Assembly (NCBI GenBank): GCA_030411725.1
Contig: MU839832.1
Coordinates: 1,054,001 to 1,118,000 of the forward strand
Origin: Echria macrotheca
Lineage: Eukaryota; Ascomycota; Sordariomycetes; Sordariales; Schizotheciaceae
Length of the DNA: 64,000 nt
Reading direction: 5' to 3'
The position numbers and the translations under genes were made by a program. The notes under the pieces were generated by a model. The model was given only the letters and a program-made list of their open reading frames with translations, ran no database searches and had not been told where the DNA came from. Below, one piece after another: positions 22,157-33,801 of the stretch (its first letter is position 1; each line of letters opens with the position of its first letter).

Positions 22157-24266
22157 ATGCAAAGCCTCTCCCTAAACGAGAAGGGAGGACCCTCCGTCAG
22201 GGAGCAGTATGCTACCCATCACCTCGAAGCTGAACTTCTCAGGCTTGCCTCTGCTGATGAGGGTCTGACCGGTTACATTACGACCGACAAGGATGGCAAG
22301 CTGCTCTTGCAGCCACCTGAGCCACGCTCAATGTTGGGCGACGGCAGCCCCGAGTTCAAGCATCCGCACAAGGTGGCCATTGTCGGTGCCGGCGTGACCG
22401 GACTCCTCGGAATGATGCTCGACTTCTTCAACGAACACGTCGACGGATTCAAGGTTGGGTATGACATCTTTGAGGCCGGACCGCCGGAGCGGGTCGGCGG
22501 ACGCCTCTTCAGCTACAAGTTCCCGGTCACCCCCAACAGCCCGGCCGGACCGCACGACTACTACGATGTCGGCGGCATGCGCTTTCCGGAGAATCCCATC
22601 ATGGACCGGGTCTTTGACCTCTTTACCTGGTTGAAGATGCCGAAAGTGTGCGCGGATCAGTTCACGTCGGATACGCCTAACGGGTCTCTGATCCCCTACA
22701 GCATGACCAACAAGAAAGACGATGTGCAGAACGAGCCTTTTTGCTACAATGGCACCTCCAAGTGGGGTTCGTACCTTGATATTGCCGCCAAGGCGGAGAA
22801 TTTCGATGCCTTTGGATTCAACAAGAACAACCTCGGTGACGGGGAAATTCCGACAGCGTATGTGTTTTCGTCCCTCTCTCCACTTGCACTAACTCGGATC
22901 CAGGGTGCTCAAGATGAATCCCGATGATGTCATCAACGACGCGATGCAAAAGTTGCGCGACGCCATCAAGGACAACGAGCAGAAGGGCTGGGACCTCCTG
23001 ATGAGCTACGACAAGCACACGACGCGTGACTGGCTGGGAAGCAACTGGGACCACCACGGTTTCCTCAACCCGGCGCTGCCCCCCTTCAACGCGACCACCA
23101 TCAACTTCCTCGAAACCATGAACGGCGGCACCGACTGGTACGACCAGGCGTTCAGCGAGACGGTCCTCGAGTCGCTCGACTTCACCTACAACGACCCCAA
23201 GAAGGACAAGAAGGACCCGAACCAGTATCCATGGTGGTGCATCATGGGCGGTGCCCAGCAGTTGCCCATCCTGATGGAGCAGCAGCTCAGCAAGAAGCCG
23301 GCCTATAACACGGCCGTCAAAGCCATCCGCGCCATCCCCGATGGACTCTCTCCGTGGCAGATGGAAGTCACCACCACTTCCGACATCATCCCGAAGCAGT
23401 ACAACGGCGTCTTCAACACCACCACCCTAGGCTGTCTCCGCCGCATCGATACCTCCGGCTGCGCCATCTCCAACCCAGCCAAGATGGCCCACCGCGCGCT
23501 CGCCTACGGCCAGTCCTGCAAGGTGGGCATCAAATTCTCGCACGCATGGTGGCTGCACTCGCTCCCAAAAGAGCACCGCATCACCAGCGGCGGCCTGGGC
23601 CATTCCGACCTGCACATCCGCACCGTCGTCTACCCGTCGTACAACATCCACGACGACCCGTCGCAGCCCGCGGTGCTGCTGGTGTCGTATACGTGGCAGC
23701 AGGACGCCGAGCGGGTCGGCGCGCTGATCTCGCAGGACTCGCCGGCCGGCGAGGACGAGCTCAAAAAACTGCTGCTGCGCGAGCTGGCGAAGCTGCACAC
23801 CGAGACGCCCGAGGCGGAATTGCTGCTTCATGAGCAGCTGAGGGATCTGTGGTATCTTGATCATTACGCGCACGACTGGTCGCACGATGCGCACACGGCG
23901 GGCGCGTTTGCGTTCTTCCGCGCGCAGCAGTTCTCTACGCTGTGGCCGCGGATCGTGATGCCCTCGGGGAACCTGGTGGTCGCGGGCGAGGCGGCGAGTC
24001 CGCACCATGCGTGGGTGGTGGGGGCGCTGGAGAGCGCCGTCGTGGGGCTGTATTCGTGGTTGTCTGCCCGGCAGGATATTCCGGGCGCGGCGGAGGTGAT
24101 GAGGGTGATTGATGGGGAGGTGCAGTTGGATAAGACGCTGGGGGATTGTAATCCGTTTTTGGGGCTGCCGTTCTATATGCCTAAGGAGCATGCTAGGGTT
24201 ATGGGTGTTATTGCGGGCGTCAAGGGGGAGCAGCGTCTTGAGGCGATGAAGCTGGGGCGGGTTTAG
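22157..24266 (+). CDS. FAD-dependent L-amino-acid oxidase (flavin amine oxidase family)
   Basis: Two exons, 22157-22857 and 22904-24266, give 687 residues. The 46-nt intron has a GTATGT donor, a CTAAC branch site and a CAG acceptor. The N-terminal Rossmann motif VAIVGAGVTG (Gly77, 79, 82) binds FAD, followed by the second flavin motif ERVGGRLFSYKF. Near the C-terminus is VVAGEAASPHHAWVVGAL, the GEAxSxHHAW block of L-amino-acid and L-lysine oxidases. The reaction is oxidative deamination of an L-amino acid to the keto acid, ammonia and hydrogen peroxide, used by fungi for nitrogen scavenging or as an antimicrobial activity. Substrate specificity is not visible. There is no clear signal peptide. 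Codon use in exon 2 is strongly GC-biased. Confidence 0.9.
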
Positions 24267-26493
24267 GGAGGTCCGTCAAGTCAGGTATTTTCGTTGATAT
24301 GGGGCCGTGGAATATTATATGGATCGATCGTGGCACTCGTTGATGTCACTCTCGTTTTGCTAAGATGAATACTCTCACTTGGTCTATGATCATAGACAAC
24401 ATCAAGAATTTGCACTAATTCGTCTAGCCATCAAATTGGCATCCACTCGCCTGACACTTTCGTACGATCATACGTATCCGTACGGCATTCTCTAGTCTAA
24501 ATCTAGAGTAGCCTGCTTTACATATCTTCTCCTCAAGGACAACCCTACCACCAACCTACCCCAACAAGCACAAAATAGATGCATCCATCCCTCCTCCAGA
24601 TAGACGACACAAAGACCCCCAGGTACCTAGCTGTGGTCACAGCTAGAGCAGGGAGGTCCGGACAGTCCCGGAACCAACCCCCCGCGAGCCCAGAGTATCC
24701 TATGTCTCCACATGGAACCTCATCACGAGAAAGCGCGGAAGGATACGAGCCACATCAGGTTGTCCTCCCCCTTCAGAGTCGGGAACGTGATCGTGTCGTC
24801 GTTGCCCATGATGAATAGGGTCACGATCGATCTTGTGCTTGGTAGTATGGGTGTAGGATTGTCGGTATGGTTTGCTTGTATAGCTCTTGTATGCAGCGGA
24901 AGTCTGTGTCTTGTTGTTCTCAGCTGTCAGCCAAGAACGCGTGTGATGGGGTTAGAGTTGGTGGTGTCGCCAGGGTCGCGTCCACTCCTGCAGGATGGCT
25001 GCAGGTAGTCCTCGCGGCGCCTAAAGCGTGCTTGTAGATCCTTCGCAATTGCTGATAGTACCAGATCGATCCTGATAGCTTCGTAAAAAAATCGCGTTTT
25101 GGATGGCTTGTTGTGATTGTTACCGCAAAGGGCTCATGACCTATGGGGAGAATGGAAGATGTGTGGAATTCTGGTGAGAAGAGCAGAGGGTAAGCCAGAT
25201 CCACACGATGGGATAAGGCAGCACGAAAGGCTGTGGTGGAAACCCACATGTGGATCTGTGGGTCGCACAACAATTAGACTTGGAGATATATATACCTATG
25301 TTCTTGTTTGAGACCGTGTGGTTGGCTTTCAACACGGCCGCGCTTGGAGGACTGGATCCAGTGCCTGACGCCATCGTCGTAGTGGGGGCAGCAAGACTTT
25401 CCGGCTGCGTCGTTCCCGCCCTGTCTGTAACTATCCGGTTCCCAGTCCTGGATGCGACGGGGATGCAGGTTGTGCGCTGTGCGTGGGGAGTTGGGGATCG
25501 CGGAAGTTGGGACACTTGTCTCTCTCTCCTCGGTCCCGTCGCGTGGTAATAACTTGAGATTGAAGGCTATTGTTGGGTATCAACTCAGTTCAATCTTTGC
25601 ATCTGAGCGATCCCAGCCCCCTTCGAGTATTATGATGCCAAATGCGCATCGGGAAGTGATTTCGGTGAAGAAGGGAGTCGCACTAAGAGGGATTGCCATG
25701 GGATCGAGTGAATACTGGTTCCATGGCGGTCGGTAATGACCTATCTCCGGGGAGTTCCCGGCCTACTGTGCCTGGTCTCCCATGTCGAACTCCGGTGATT
25801 GAGCCGCCGAGGAGGGCTCAAACTCTTCCTCGGCGTCGTGACGCTTGACTTGCACGGGTAGTCGCTGTCGTTGGAACTTGAGGGGTTTGAGCTCTCCGAG
25901 TCCGATGAGCTCTCCGCGTTCGATTCTAAGTCGGTCCAGGTCAAACCCGCGCAAACGCCGTGTGGCTCTTGTCCAGCGTCAGAGTCACTAGAGGATAGAT
26001 CTGTCATGGACCGTCGTCTATGGCCTTGGCCGCCTGTAGCCGGGGTCTGGTCGGGACTCTGCGATCGGCGTGGGAGCGTCGATTGGTCCCTGGGGTACCA
26101 TAGTTACCATGGCGGTAATGGTGTAGTTGTTGTGATATATATGGTAAGGAAGCGAAAAGGTCCGGCATACAAAAGCAAGCGACATTGCTTCGGGTCCCTC
26201 GCGGATATCGGCCTGATGAAGCTTCCCGACAATGAGAGGACGACCAAAGGCCGTGCCAAACGTGGCTGCCTCTTGGACTGCACCCATTGTGAGCTTTTGT
26301 GTGTTGCAAAGAGAAAGAAATGAAAGAAAAGCAAATCAGGTTGCCTACCTACTCTAGAACTAAACTAGGCGCACAAATAACAATTCCTTAAGTTACAGGT
26401 CCTTTTCTGTGACTAGAACTTTTGTATTTAATAGATATAAGCTAAAAACCTATCGTAAAAAGTAGTACCTTTTTTTGGGAGTTGTAAAATATA
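24267..26493. other. gene-poor belt, first part
   Basis: A 2.2-kb region with no gene I can support. AT-rich stretches occur at about 24290-24500 and 26330-26520. Short open frames on both strands (for example Ser/Asp-rich ones around 25740-26000) have no recognisable domain and may be decayed coding sequence. Confidence 0.45.
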
Positions 26494-26800
26494 TTGTCTT
26501 TATTTTTGGAAATGATAAAATTAGATTCCTTCTGGGTGTCGCTCACGCTCGCGATGTTGATTCTGGTGTATATGGGCGGCGTCGCGGCGGTCGTGTTGCG
26601 GACCAGGGGGAGGCGGGTCTTCCTGCCGTGCCAGCCGAATACCATCGCCAGCGTTCGACGACAAATCGGAAAGTTGAGAAGAATCCGATGACTGCGATTC
26701 ACCCGATGCCGGTGGTTCCCAGGCGATTGGGTACCTAGTTGCCAACGAACTCGACTTGCAGCTGGAGAATTGTACGGCTGATATCACGGAGCTTCTTGGT
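26494..26800 (+). pseudogene. possible relic of a membrane-protein gene
   Basis: An open stretch encodes a convincing membrane segment followed by a basic turn and a conserved-looking block (FWVSLTLAMLILVYMGGVAA, then FLPCQPNTIAS). This arrangement recalls large fungal membrane proteins of the DUF3433 type. After NTIAS the frame breaks; the coding-like sequence seems to continue in another frame (SQAIGYLVANELDLQLEN) after an in-frame stop. There is no start codon context, and AT-rich DNA lies directly upstream. I read it as a decayed fragment; chance is the alternative. Confidence 0.25.
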
Positions 26801-27407
26801 CATCCGTCCGCCACGTCCACTGTCCTCATTGCCGTTGATGATGTTCTCGAGACTTAGAGCTGGACAACGTTTCCTGACGTCCAAATCCATCCATAGACTC
26901 TTCCTCTCCCTTAACTAAGCGCCAGGCTTCGGGGCTCGGGTGTCGCTGGAGTGACTTTCTCTTGAGCGCCTTGACACCCCCGATATGTCTGAGGCCGTTT
27001 AGATTGCGCCCATGATGGCGAGGTTCGCCAGAACCGGGGGGGAGGGGGGCTCGAAGCCACCCGAGCACCCGGGGGCCCAAGATGAGATTCGGCTCGGTAT
27101 CCGTACTTGGCGATGATTGCCAGCGTGGTACGTGGCCATCTGGCATCTGTTAAGTACCTAGGCACCTATATAAACCCTTCAACCTTCAGACGCGGGCGGT
27201 TCGCTTCCCGGCCGTCTATACTGTTGAAATCCGTCGTGGCAGCAGGATATCGTGTTACCGGTTGGGTTTGATATCGTCACGCGTGTTTGGTTCGAATTTC
27301 TGAATGTATGAGTGAATTTAAGATATATAGGTATATAAGTACCTTACTGAGACTCTGTCAAGATTGAGATGGCACGACTCGACCCGACAGCACACCCACC
27401 GACTCAA
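26801..27407. other. gene-poor belt, second part
   Basis: A 600-bp region without a supported gene. A TATA-like tatataaa occurs near 27167 with no clear gene downstream. Confidence 0.45.
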
Positions 27408-27900
27408 TCAGGCGTGAGTTGGGCGTGCGCAAGAACTACTTGGAGGACTTGGAGGGTCGTCTAGGCACGCGGCTTGCTTGGACCTTGGATCGAAACGGTC
27501 GGGAAGGCTCATGGCTCTCGGCGGGCCATCCCCGATCAATAAAAATCCCACCGCCGTCCAAGGAGCGCGAGGCTGTTTAGAGCCGGCTTTTTTTAAGTAG
27601 TACTCGATGGCAGACGCGAGGCGCGTTGACTCATATGGCCTTGTAGATGTTGTCGCGAATCTCCTGAGGAAAGCGCCGGAAGAACAAACTGGCTTTCTGC
27701 GGATCGATGTCGCCTGTCGTTCTTGGCTTCTTCTTCGTCTCCTCGCCGCCCTCATGGTTCTTTCTCTGGAAGAGAGATGTGAGGAGAACCCTGACACCGC
27801 GTTCACCGCCACCGCTGCTGCGGCGGAAACAGAGGCAGGTGAGCCCTGGAGCGCGTAGTTGGTCGTTGTGCCGTTGACCGGTGCGGTTGCGGTCAAACAA
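27408..27900 (-). pseudogene. possible relic of an F-box/2EXR-like gene
   Basis: On the minus strand one frame reads a coding-like sequence ending in SLFFRRFPQEIRDNIYKAI and then hits TGA. It resembles the opening of fungal 2EXR-type domains (FxxLPxEIRxxIY). The overlapping frame then gives STRLASAIEYYLKKAGSK and stays open to 27408, which looks like the continuation after a one-base shift. This suggests a frameshifted, truncated copy. The family call rests on one short motif, so confidence is low. Confidence 0.3.
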
Positions 27901-27975
27901 GTGCAGCTGAAACCGGCAATGTAGTAGACTGGTAATTGTAAGGTATATATAGGTAAGCTGGATATGGTTTCCGTC

Positions 27976-29268
27976 TTAAAAAGACACATATTCCGTAAAC
28001 GGTGCTTCTGTCATGACAACGATGCAACTAGACAGCGTTAGCTCAGCCTCATAGCCAGTAAGTAAAAGAGTCAACTCACACCTCACCACCCCCTCGCCCT
28101 GGTCAAAGACAGAATAAAATGCCCTCAGGAAAGCCCAACCGAGAATAACCTTGTTCGAATCCCTATGGCCAGGCTCCGACGTGGTAAACATGGAATAGCA
28201 TTGCGGCATGTCACTAAAGTCGTCCCAGAACTGGGTATAATCGTACGGCGTAAGCATGAGGTCCTGACCTCCCAAATTCAGCGTGACATTCGACATGGCA
28301 TCTCTCTTCTCGCACGGCACGCTCGGCGGCACAAGCCAGTTGTTGTGGAAGTCCAGGGCCGTCATCAGTCCCTGGAACACCCCCGCGGGCACATGAATCC
28401 CGGGGTAGGCGGTAGTAAACATCGCCTCCTCGTCGTCCAGCTCGAACCGCAGCCCGGGCCGCCCGCCATCTTCCTCATCATCATCAACAACCAGATGCGA
28501 CGCCGTCGTCCGCCACGCACCGGCACCCCGCACCAGCGGGACTTGTATGAAGTCACCGCTGAACAAGGCCGGATTCACGCGCCCAAAGGACAACTCCGCC
28601 GCCGGTTCCGCCAGGCGCAGCGCGAACAAGTCCCGCTCCAACAGTCCCAGATCGACCATGCGCTCAAAGTGCGACGGCTTGCCGAGCACCGACGTCTCGC
28701 GACCGCCCGCCGGCGCGAGACCTACGAAGCCCGCCATCGGACACCCATTCCACCCTCCCGCGCCGCCGTCCAGCGTATCGGCGACGATGAGAGGCTGGAA
28801 AGGGCCGACGAGTGATCCGTAGCCGACTGTATCAAAGGCCATGGTTCCGCGGCCCCAGATCCAGTTGCTGGTGAAGTCGACGTTCTTGGGTGCCGGCAGG
28901 TACGTTTCTGATAAACTGGTGTTAAAGGACGGGCTGCGGTGACAAGGCTTGTTCTTGTCGTCGAGCGTGGTCGGGACGATCCAGCTGTCTGGGCTGGAGA
29001 TGTCGAGGTAGACGGGGATCTGCTGCGGCGGGTTTCCGATGGTGATGTTGATGGTGTGTCCATTGTCGGTCCATCGGGCTGGCTAGAATCGGGTTAATAA
29101 ATGAGGAAGAATGCGAATGAGGTCGAGAGTTACTCTGATAGGTAGGGCACTCCATTTCGGCGATTCGTTGGCTTTCTCGGCGTTGATGTCATGCAGAGGT
29201 CGCTGAGTGTCTGGGGCAGCTAGGACAGATTGGAGGACGAGGAACGAAGCAAGTGCGAATGCAGACAT
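27976..29268 (-). CDS. secreted pepsin-like (A1) protein with degenerate active site
   Basis: Three exons (29134-29268, 28082-29082, 27976-28027) give 395 residues. The N-terminus is a clear signal peptide (MSAFALASFLVLQSVLAAP). The fold is recognised from INITIGNPPQQIPVYLD and from the C-terminal block VILGWAFLRAFYSVFDQ, both typical of pepsin-family enzymes. The first active-site motif, normally DTGSSDLW, is DISSPDSW (Asp72 kept, Thr and Gly changed). The second DTG appears as TTA at about 268-270, so the second catalytic Asp is missing. It is probably not an active protease. The last intron is 54 nt, in frame and stop-free, so a retained form would add 18 residues. Its branch site CTAAC supports splicing. 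Confidence 0.8.
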
Positions 29269-29929
29269 CTTGTATCAAGCTTTCCGTCCTCTCTGAATAT
29301 GGTTTGATTGCTTTTCAGTTGATCAAGAGGTCTTGGAGTTCGAGAAGATGGCCATGTTCGGGACGCGGTTGAAATAGAATTGGGCCAGGGTGGATGCCTA
29401 GATAATTGCGGTGACGGGGCTGTGCCGCCCGGAGGATGTCAACCCTGTTAGACGCCGCAAAGGTCGACGAATTATAGTTTTGCGTTCCCTAGAAAAGGAT
29501 TCCGTCGGAATGAAGCGCCTAAAAGTCCGAGTGATTTCAATTGGCTTCCACTATCAACGGCTCACGGCCGTACTTATGGGCCAACACCGCATAGAATGTG
29601 GAATGGGACTTGAAGAAGTGCAAGTAAGGATGGCTGTTTGGTAGAAGAGAGGATGGGCCGTGAGGCCTGGCTAAATACAGGTGGTGTGGTCTGTGTGTGC
29701 CTTCCATCTGCCTGGGGTGCGCTCTTTCCTGGCCCAACAGACTCCTGTGGTCAAAAAGTCTCGCCAACGAGCTTCCAACGCATTATATATACCCTGGTGG
29801 CGAGTCACCTTGACTTGCCGTGTAAAACATTGTATCTCATACAGAATGGTCAGTTGCTTCGTCACTTGATGACGGCGTACTCTGACTCCATCATGGTCTT
29901 ACACAAACACATCCCTCTGCTTATCAGTG
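29269..29929. other. spacer between two minus-strand genes
   Basis: A 661-bp spacer holding the promoter side of the aspartic-protease-like gene and the 3' side of the permease gene. No gene is seen. Confidence 0.5.
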
Positions 29930-32019
29930 TCATACATGGCCCTCCTGATCCGCCGCTTCATGAGTCCCCGGGTGAGCCACTTCATGAGGGTGGGCCACTT
30001 GATGACCCCCCAAATCAGCCACATCATGGCCCTCCAGATCAGGTGCTTGTTCATACACCTTTCTGTGCACGACAGTCTCGGCCGTTTGCACATAATTCCC
30101 GTCCACCTGGTCTAGATGCGGGTCCCGCGTTACCACAAGCGTCCATCTGCCCCTTTTTTGGGCAATCTGTAGTGCCGACCACCATCCAATCCCAATAATG
30201 GCGGCGAGCCAGCCAGCCAGTGGCCCAGCCCAGTAGGGGAGCGTCGTGCTCCCGTCATCTTCTGTAAGCGTCGCCGATTTCGCTCTCGTCGGCACAAAGA
30301 CCGCCGCCACGATGAAAACTAGGCTCGCCGCAGCTACAATATTGGGCATCGGGTCGAAATAGGGTCGCCACCGTCGCACCCCGTCGTCTTGTCCCTTCCG
30401 TGAGAGCCATCCCCTATTCCCGGGGCGCGCGAGCCATGAATCGATCTTGAGATAAAGGAGGCCGCAAACGGTTAGGCATCCTAACAGGATGACGATGGTG
30501 AAGGTTTGGAGGAAGGTGAGAAGCGCATATGACCTGGAAGGCGGGAGGGAAAGACCAAATGCGAGAACCAAGACAATGGTTATGCCCAAGTGGAGAAAGG
30601 TGGCCGCGACGGGTGTCTGCTCACGATGAGATCGCAACCGCCGCCCGATGTCGGTCGAGTCTTTCGGGCGCAGATAGGAGAGCCAAGTGGGAGCCCCGCG
30701 AGCAAAGAAGAGCGAGACCGGGATTCCCAAAAGACCGAGGATGCCCTCTTTAGCCACTTCCTGCTTGACACGCGACGCTGTGAACGTCTGGGCGTTGATA
30801 TTGCCGATGATGAACACCAGAAGTATGATGGATACAAGCCGTGTGGCGATTTGCTCGTTCATCTTCTGGAAAAAAGCGATGGCCATATTCGGTGGAAGCG
30901 CGGCGTCATCGGTATAGGGGACCATGCAGAGATAGCTGACGTTGGCGAGCGGGTAAAAGATGATCAAAAGAATCATCGCCAGGTTCGCAGCCTTCGGAAA
31001 CGTCGTCCTCGGGTGTTTGATCTCGGCGAGAACGTAAAAGGGCTGTTCGTACCCGCCGTAAGGGTACATGGCGTAGACAAGGGCCAGGATAATGTCGCCA
31101 AAGCTTCCCCCAGACCCGCGCGTGGTCCAGTCTATCTCACGGCAGGCATTGCCGTTCGCCCTGCTCCAGCCGATGCCGGCGAAGACGATGAAAACAACAA
31201 AGGCCATTTTGGCAACGGCAAAAATATTGTTGAGCAGGATAGAATACCTGCGCGTGGCAACGTTGAACAGCGAGCAGAATGTCAGGACCAGGATCGCCCA
31301 ACCAATGACCGCCCCCTTGTTGCGACAAGAATCCTCGAGGCATTCCGGGTTTCTGGCCATCTCCACGTACATACCAAATTGGATGCTGTTGCCGGCCAAA
31401 TTTCCAAAAATAAGAAAAGTGATACCGAAGATGCAGGTGATAAGCATAGGAGGCCGTCGGTAGATGTATTCGAGGTAATTTTTGTCTCCCCCGCTTCGCG
31501 GAGCCGATACCCTCACTTTTTCGCCAGCATTGTTGTCTTGACCTTGTGTATTTTGGCTTCGAACCATGTACGTTGGAACCGACAGACCAAGCTCGAGCCA
31601 ACACAAAGTGATGCAGTAGACTATCAGCCCGGCTGCAATCCATAGCACGATGGCAACGCCCGAGCTTCCGGCGTATCGCAGCACAACGACAGGCTGGGCG
31701 AATATTCCCGTACCAATCGTCCGGTTCATCACCAGACAGACCACCGAGAAGGCGCCGATCCGTTGCCGTGTGGTTGGAGCGAAATCGAGAACCTGTCAGC
31801 ACTTGGTTAGTCAAGACTCAACAAGAGCCACTGTTTGGTAAATACCCTTCGGTTTGCTTGCAGATTGGCAAGCCTCTGTTGCCACGCCTCTAACGAAGTG
31901 CTATCGTACTCCTCGTCATCGGCTGTCCCAGATGCGGAGTGCAGAGATCCGGCCGGCGGTGCGGCCGGCGGTGCGGCAGCAGCCGGAGCAGCAACCTGCA
32001 TTCCAGGCAGGTCCGCCAT
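29930..32019 (-). CDS. amino-acid permease of the APC superfamily (LAT/methionine-permease-like)
   Basis: Two exons, 31846-32019 and 29930-31792, give 678 residues. The 53-nt intron has a GTATTT donor, an ideal ACTAAC branch site and CAG acceptor. About twelve hydrophobic segments are visible. The first contains the family signature NRTIGTGIFAQP, followed by WLELGLSVP and FGNLAGNSIQFGMYVE. This pattern fits fungal L-type transporters related to high-affinity methionine permeases; the actual substrate is not certain. The N-terminal 60 residues are Ala/Pro-rich and cytosolic. The C-terminal tail is unusual, with His-rich degenerate repeats such as GGHQVAHPHEVAHPGTHE. The gene is divergent from the unknown repeat-containing gene, with a 507-bp shared promoter region. 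Confidence 0.87.
29937..30040 (-). repeat. degenerate tandem repeat encoding a His-rich tail
   Basis: Imperfect units of about 24-27 bp containing gccactt(c/g)atga-like cores recur on the plus strand. They lie within the last exon of the permease and encode its His/Ala/Asp-rich C-terminal repeats. Confidence 0.5.
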
Positions 32020-32526
32020 TTCAAGCAGAGCAAAACGGAATGGTACTGAAGTTCAGGACTCGACGTGATGAACGCAATGCAGGCCAGGTCCTTTTGAACT
32101 CCCTTTAGCGTCGCGCCAAGACATGGCTTCAAGCCTCACGGGGCAGACTCGATGCAGTGTGTCGCATAATGGAGGGTTGGTTCGCGGACTATGGCTTTCT
32201 GTCATCCAATGATCTGCAGACACGGCCCTTTTAGCGTTGCCTGTGCGAGCTGCGAGTTTGGGGTGCCGACGCCGCCTCAGCCAGAGCCTTGCGCCCCCGG
32301 GCAACACTATCGTTTGAGTTGGGGTAAGTGGCGTCCACAGCCTCCGCCGGTGAGTGGTACTGTGAGTCAAGGTGGGCAACTGCCGTGGTTGCCTCCAATG
32401 CAGGAGGGAGCCGAGGTGTCTGGCGCCTGTTGAGGTCCTTGGAACGTTTTCCCACCCGGGTCCTCGGATTTGCGTCGATTTCTCATCATCCAACTGCCGC
32501 TGTATTCACTTCTCCACTGACCCACC
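32020..32526. other. divergent promoter region, permease / unknown protein
   Basis: A 507-bp region between two divergently transcribed genes. No gene or clear regulatory motif is recognised. Confidence 0.5.
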
Positions 32527-33801
32527 ATGCCGGAGGCCAGTCAGTCTAGCTCAACTGTGCAACCTCTGGCTGTTGTCGCTCTTGATACTTCCGACTTGCC
32601 AGCGGAGCAGCGGCGGGACCTCGAAATACGCCGAAACGGCAGGCTAATTGAGTTCGTCGATACCCTCACAGACCACATTCTGGCTTTGGAATTCGACCGC
32701 ATTGCTGTCGTACCCCTTTTCGCCATCGGCCAAGATGGAAAATGCGATGTCCAGCTCGCCTGCGGAGGCCAGAAAACGGCCACCTATCGACTCCGTGATC
32801 GGAAAGCTGCTTCGCGATTGCTACAGGTCTTCACCGGGTTCTGTCTCGTGGATTACTTCCGGCCGGCTGCATGCTCCATCGTATACGAGGGCGGTTTCTG
32901 GATCTTCGGCCACAATGGAGCTTTGAAAGGTCGCGGGGAGCTCCATCTCTTTCAGCACCAGAGCTACAGGTCCACGGGTACGGCGAGTGTGCCCGTAACG
33001 GCGTCAGGTTCGGCATCGTATCTCGCACCAGAGACAGGAGCACAACGAAGAGACAGCGGCATACCAGCATCGTATCTCGCGCCACAGATAGGAGGAGTAC
33101 AACGAAGAGACAGCGGTATACCCCGTCGATCGAGCACCTTTAGCATCCGCTCAGCCCCTCCCGTCATCAACGAACCGATCATCAACAGCGAGCTGCCGAA
33201 GCCGCTTCTGCTTGCGCTTTTGGAGGCCGAAGAAGACCAACACATCATGTTGCAGATCAACAGTATGTGCACCCTGCTGGCGCTGGATACTGTCTAACAA
33301 ATCGCAGTTCTGGATCTCGACCTGAAGAAACCCAAGCTAGTTGACGAAAGACGGCTTGATCTCAAGCCCAAAGGTCGTGTCGAATGCTTGGCCGTCTCCG
33401 GATCGGAACTATCCAAGTGGGACATGGGCGCCATGATGCGGCAGGACAAGCCGGCAGGGACCAAAGAGCTGAAATGCTCCAATCTTTCGCTCGCATTCGC
33501 CTCGGCCGAAAGCCGTGAAAACTTCATCAAACGGATCGTGTATCTCCAGGTGAAATATTACGAAGCCATAAACCAGAGATTCCGGCCCCCGGGGTCCCTG
33601 TCTCCCACCCCGTCGTCGCGGTCCCTGCTGCCCAGGCTTGACCGAACCAGCGACCGCGCTTGGCAGGACTTCTGGCAAGATCTCCAGGCACCAACCGAGG
33701 AGTGGGGTTGGGTACTAGACGGGGATCGGTCCAACCTCGGCTCGTCTTATGTTACAGCCTCCAGCATTGGCTGGTCCAATGTCGCAGCCGGAGGACTATA
33801 G
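32527..33801 (+). CDS. fungal protein of unknown function with an internal tandem repeat
   Basis: Two exons, 32527-33262 and 33308-33801, give 409 residues. The 45-nt intron has a GTATGT donor, a CTAAC branch site and CGCAG acceptor, and joins QIN-ILDLDLKK. I do not recognise the family. The N-terminal half (residues about 35-150) looks like a compact alpha/beta domain with an aromatic-rich block, SIVYEGGFWIFGHNGALKG. A central low-complexity part contains two copies of an 18/19-residue unit, ASYLAPETGAQRRDSGIP and a variant. The C-terminal half has a helical SAESRENFIKRIVYLQVKYY segment and a Ser/Pro-rich tail. No signal peptide or membrane segment is seen. It is convergent with the nickel/cobalt transporter. 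Confidence 0.75.
33013..33123 (+). repeat. two-copy 54/57-bp in-frame tandem repeat
   Basis: Copy 1 spans 33013-33066 and copy 2 33067-33123. Both start gcatcgtatctcgc and end near agcggyatacc; copy 2 has a three-base insertion. The frame is preserved. Confidence 0.75.

Noticed and set aside
23427..24191. 254-codon minus-strand open frame
   Set aside because: Antisense to exon 2 of the amino-acid oxidase; Arg/His-rich with no domain.
30590..31645. 351-codon plus-strand open frame
   Set aside because: Antisense to the APC permease, whose membrane segments and signature motif are clear.
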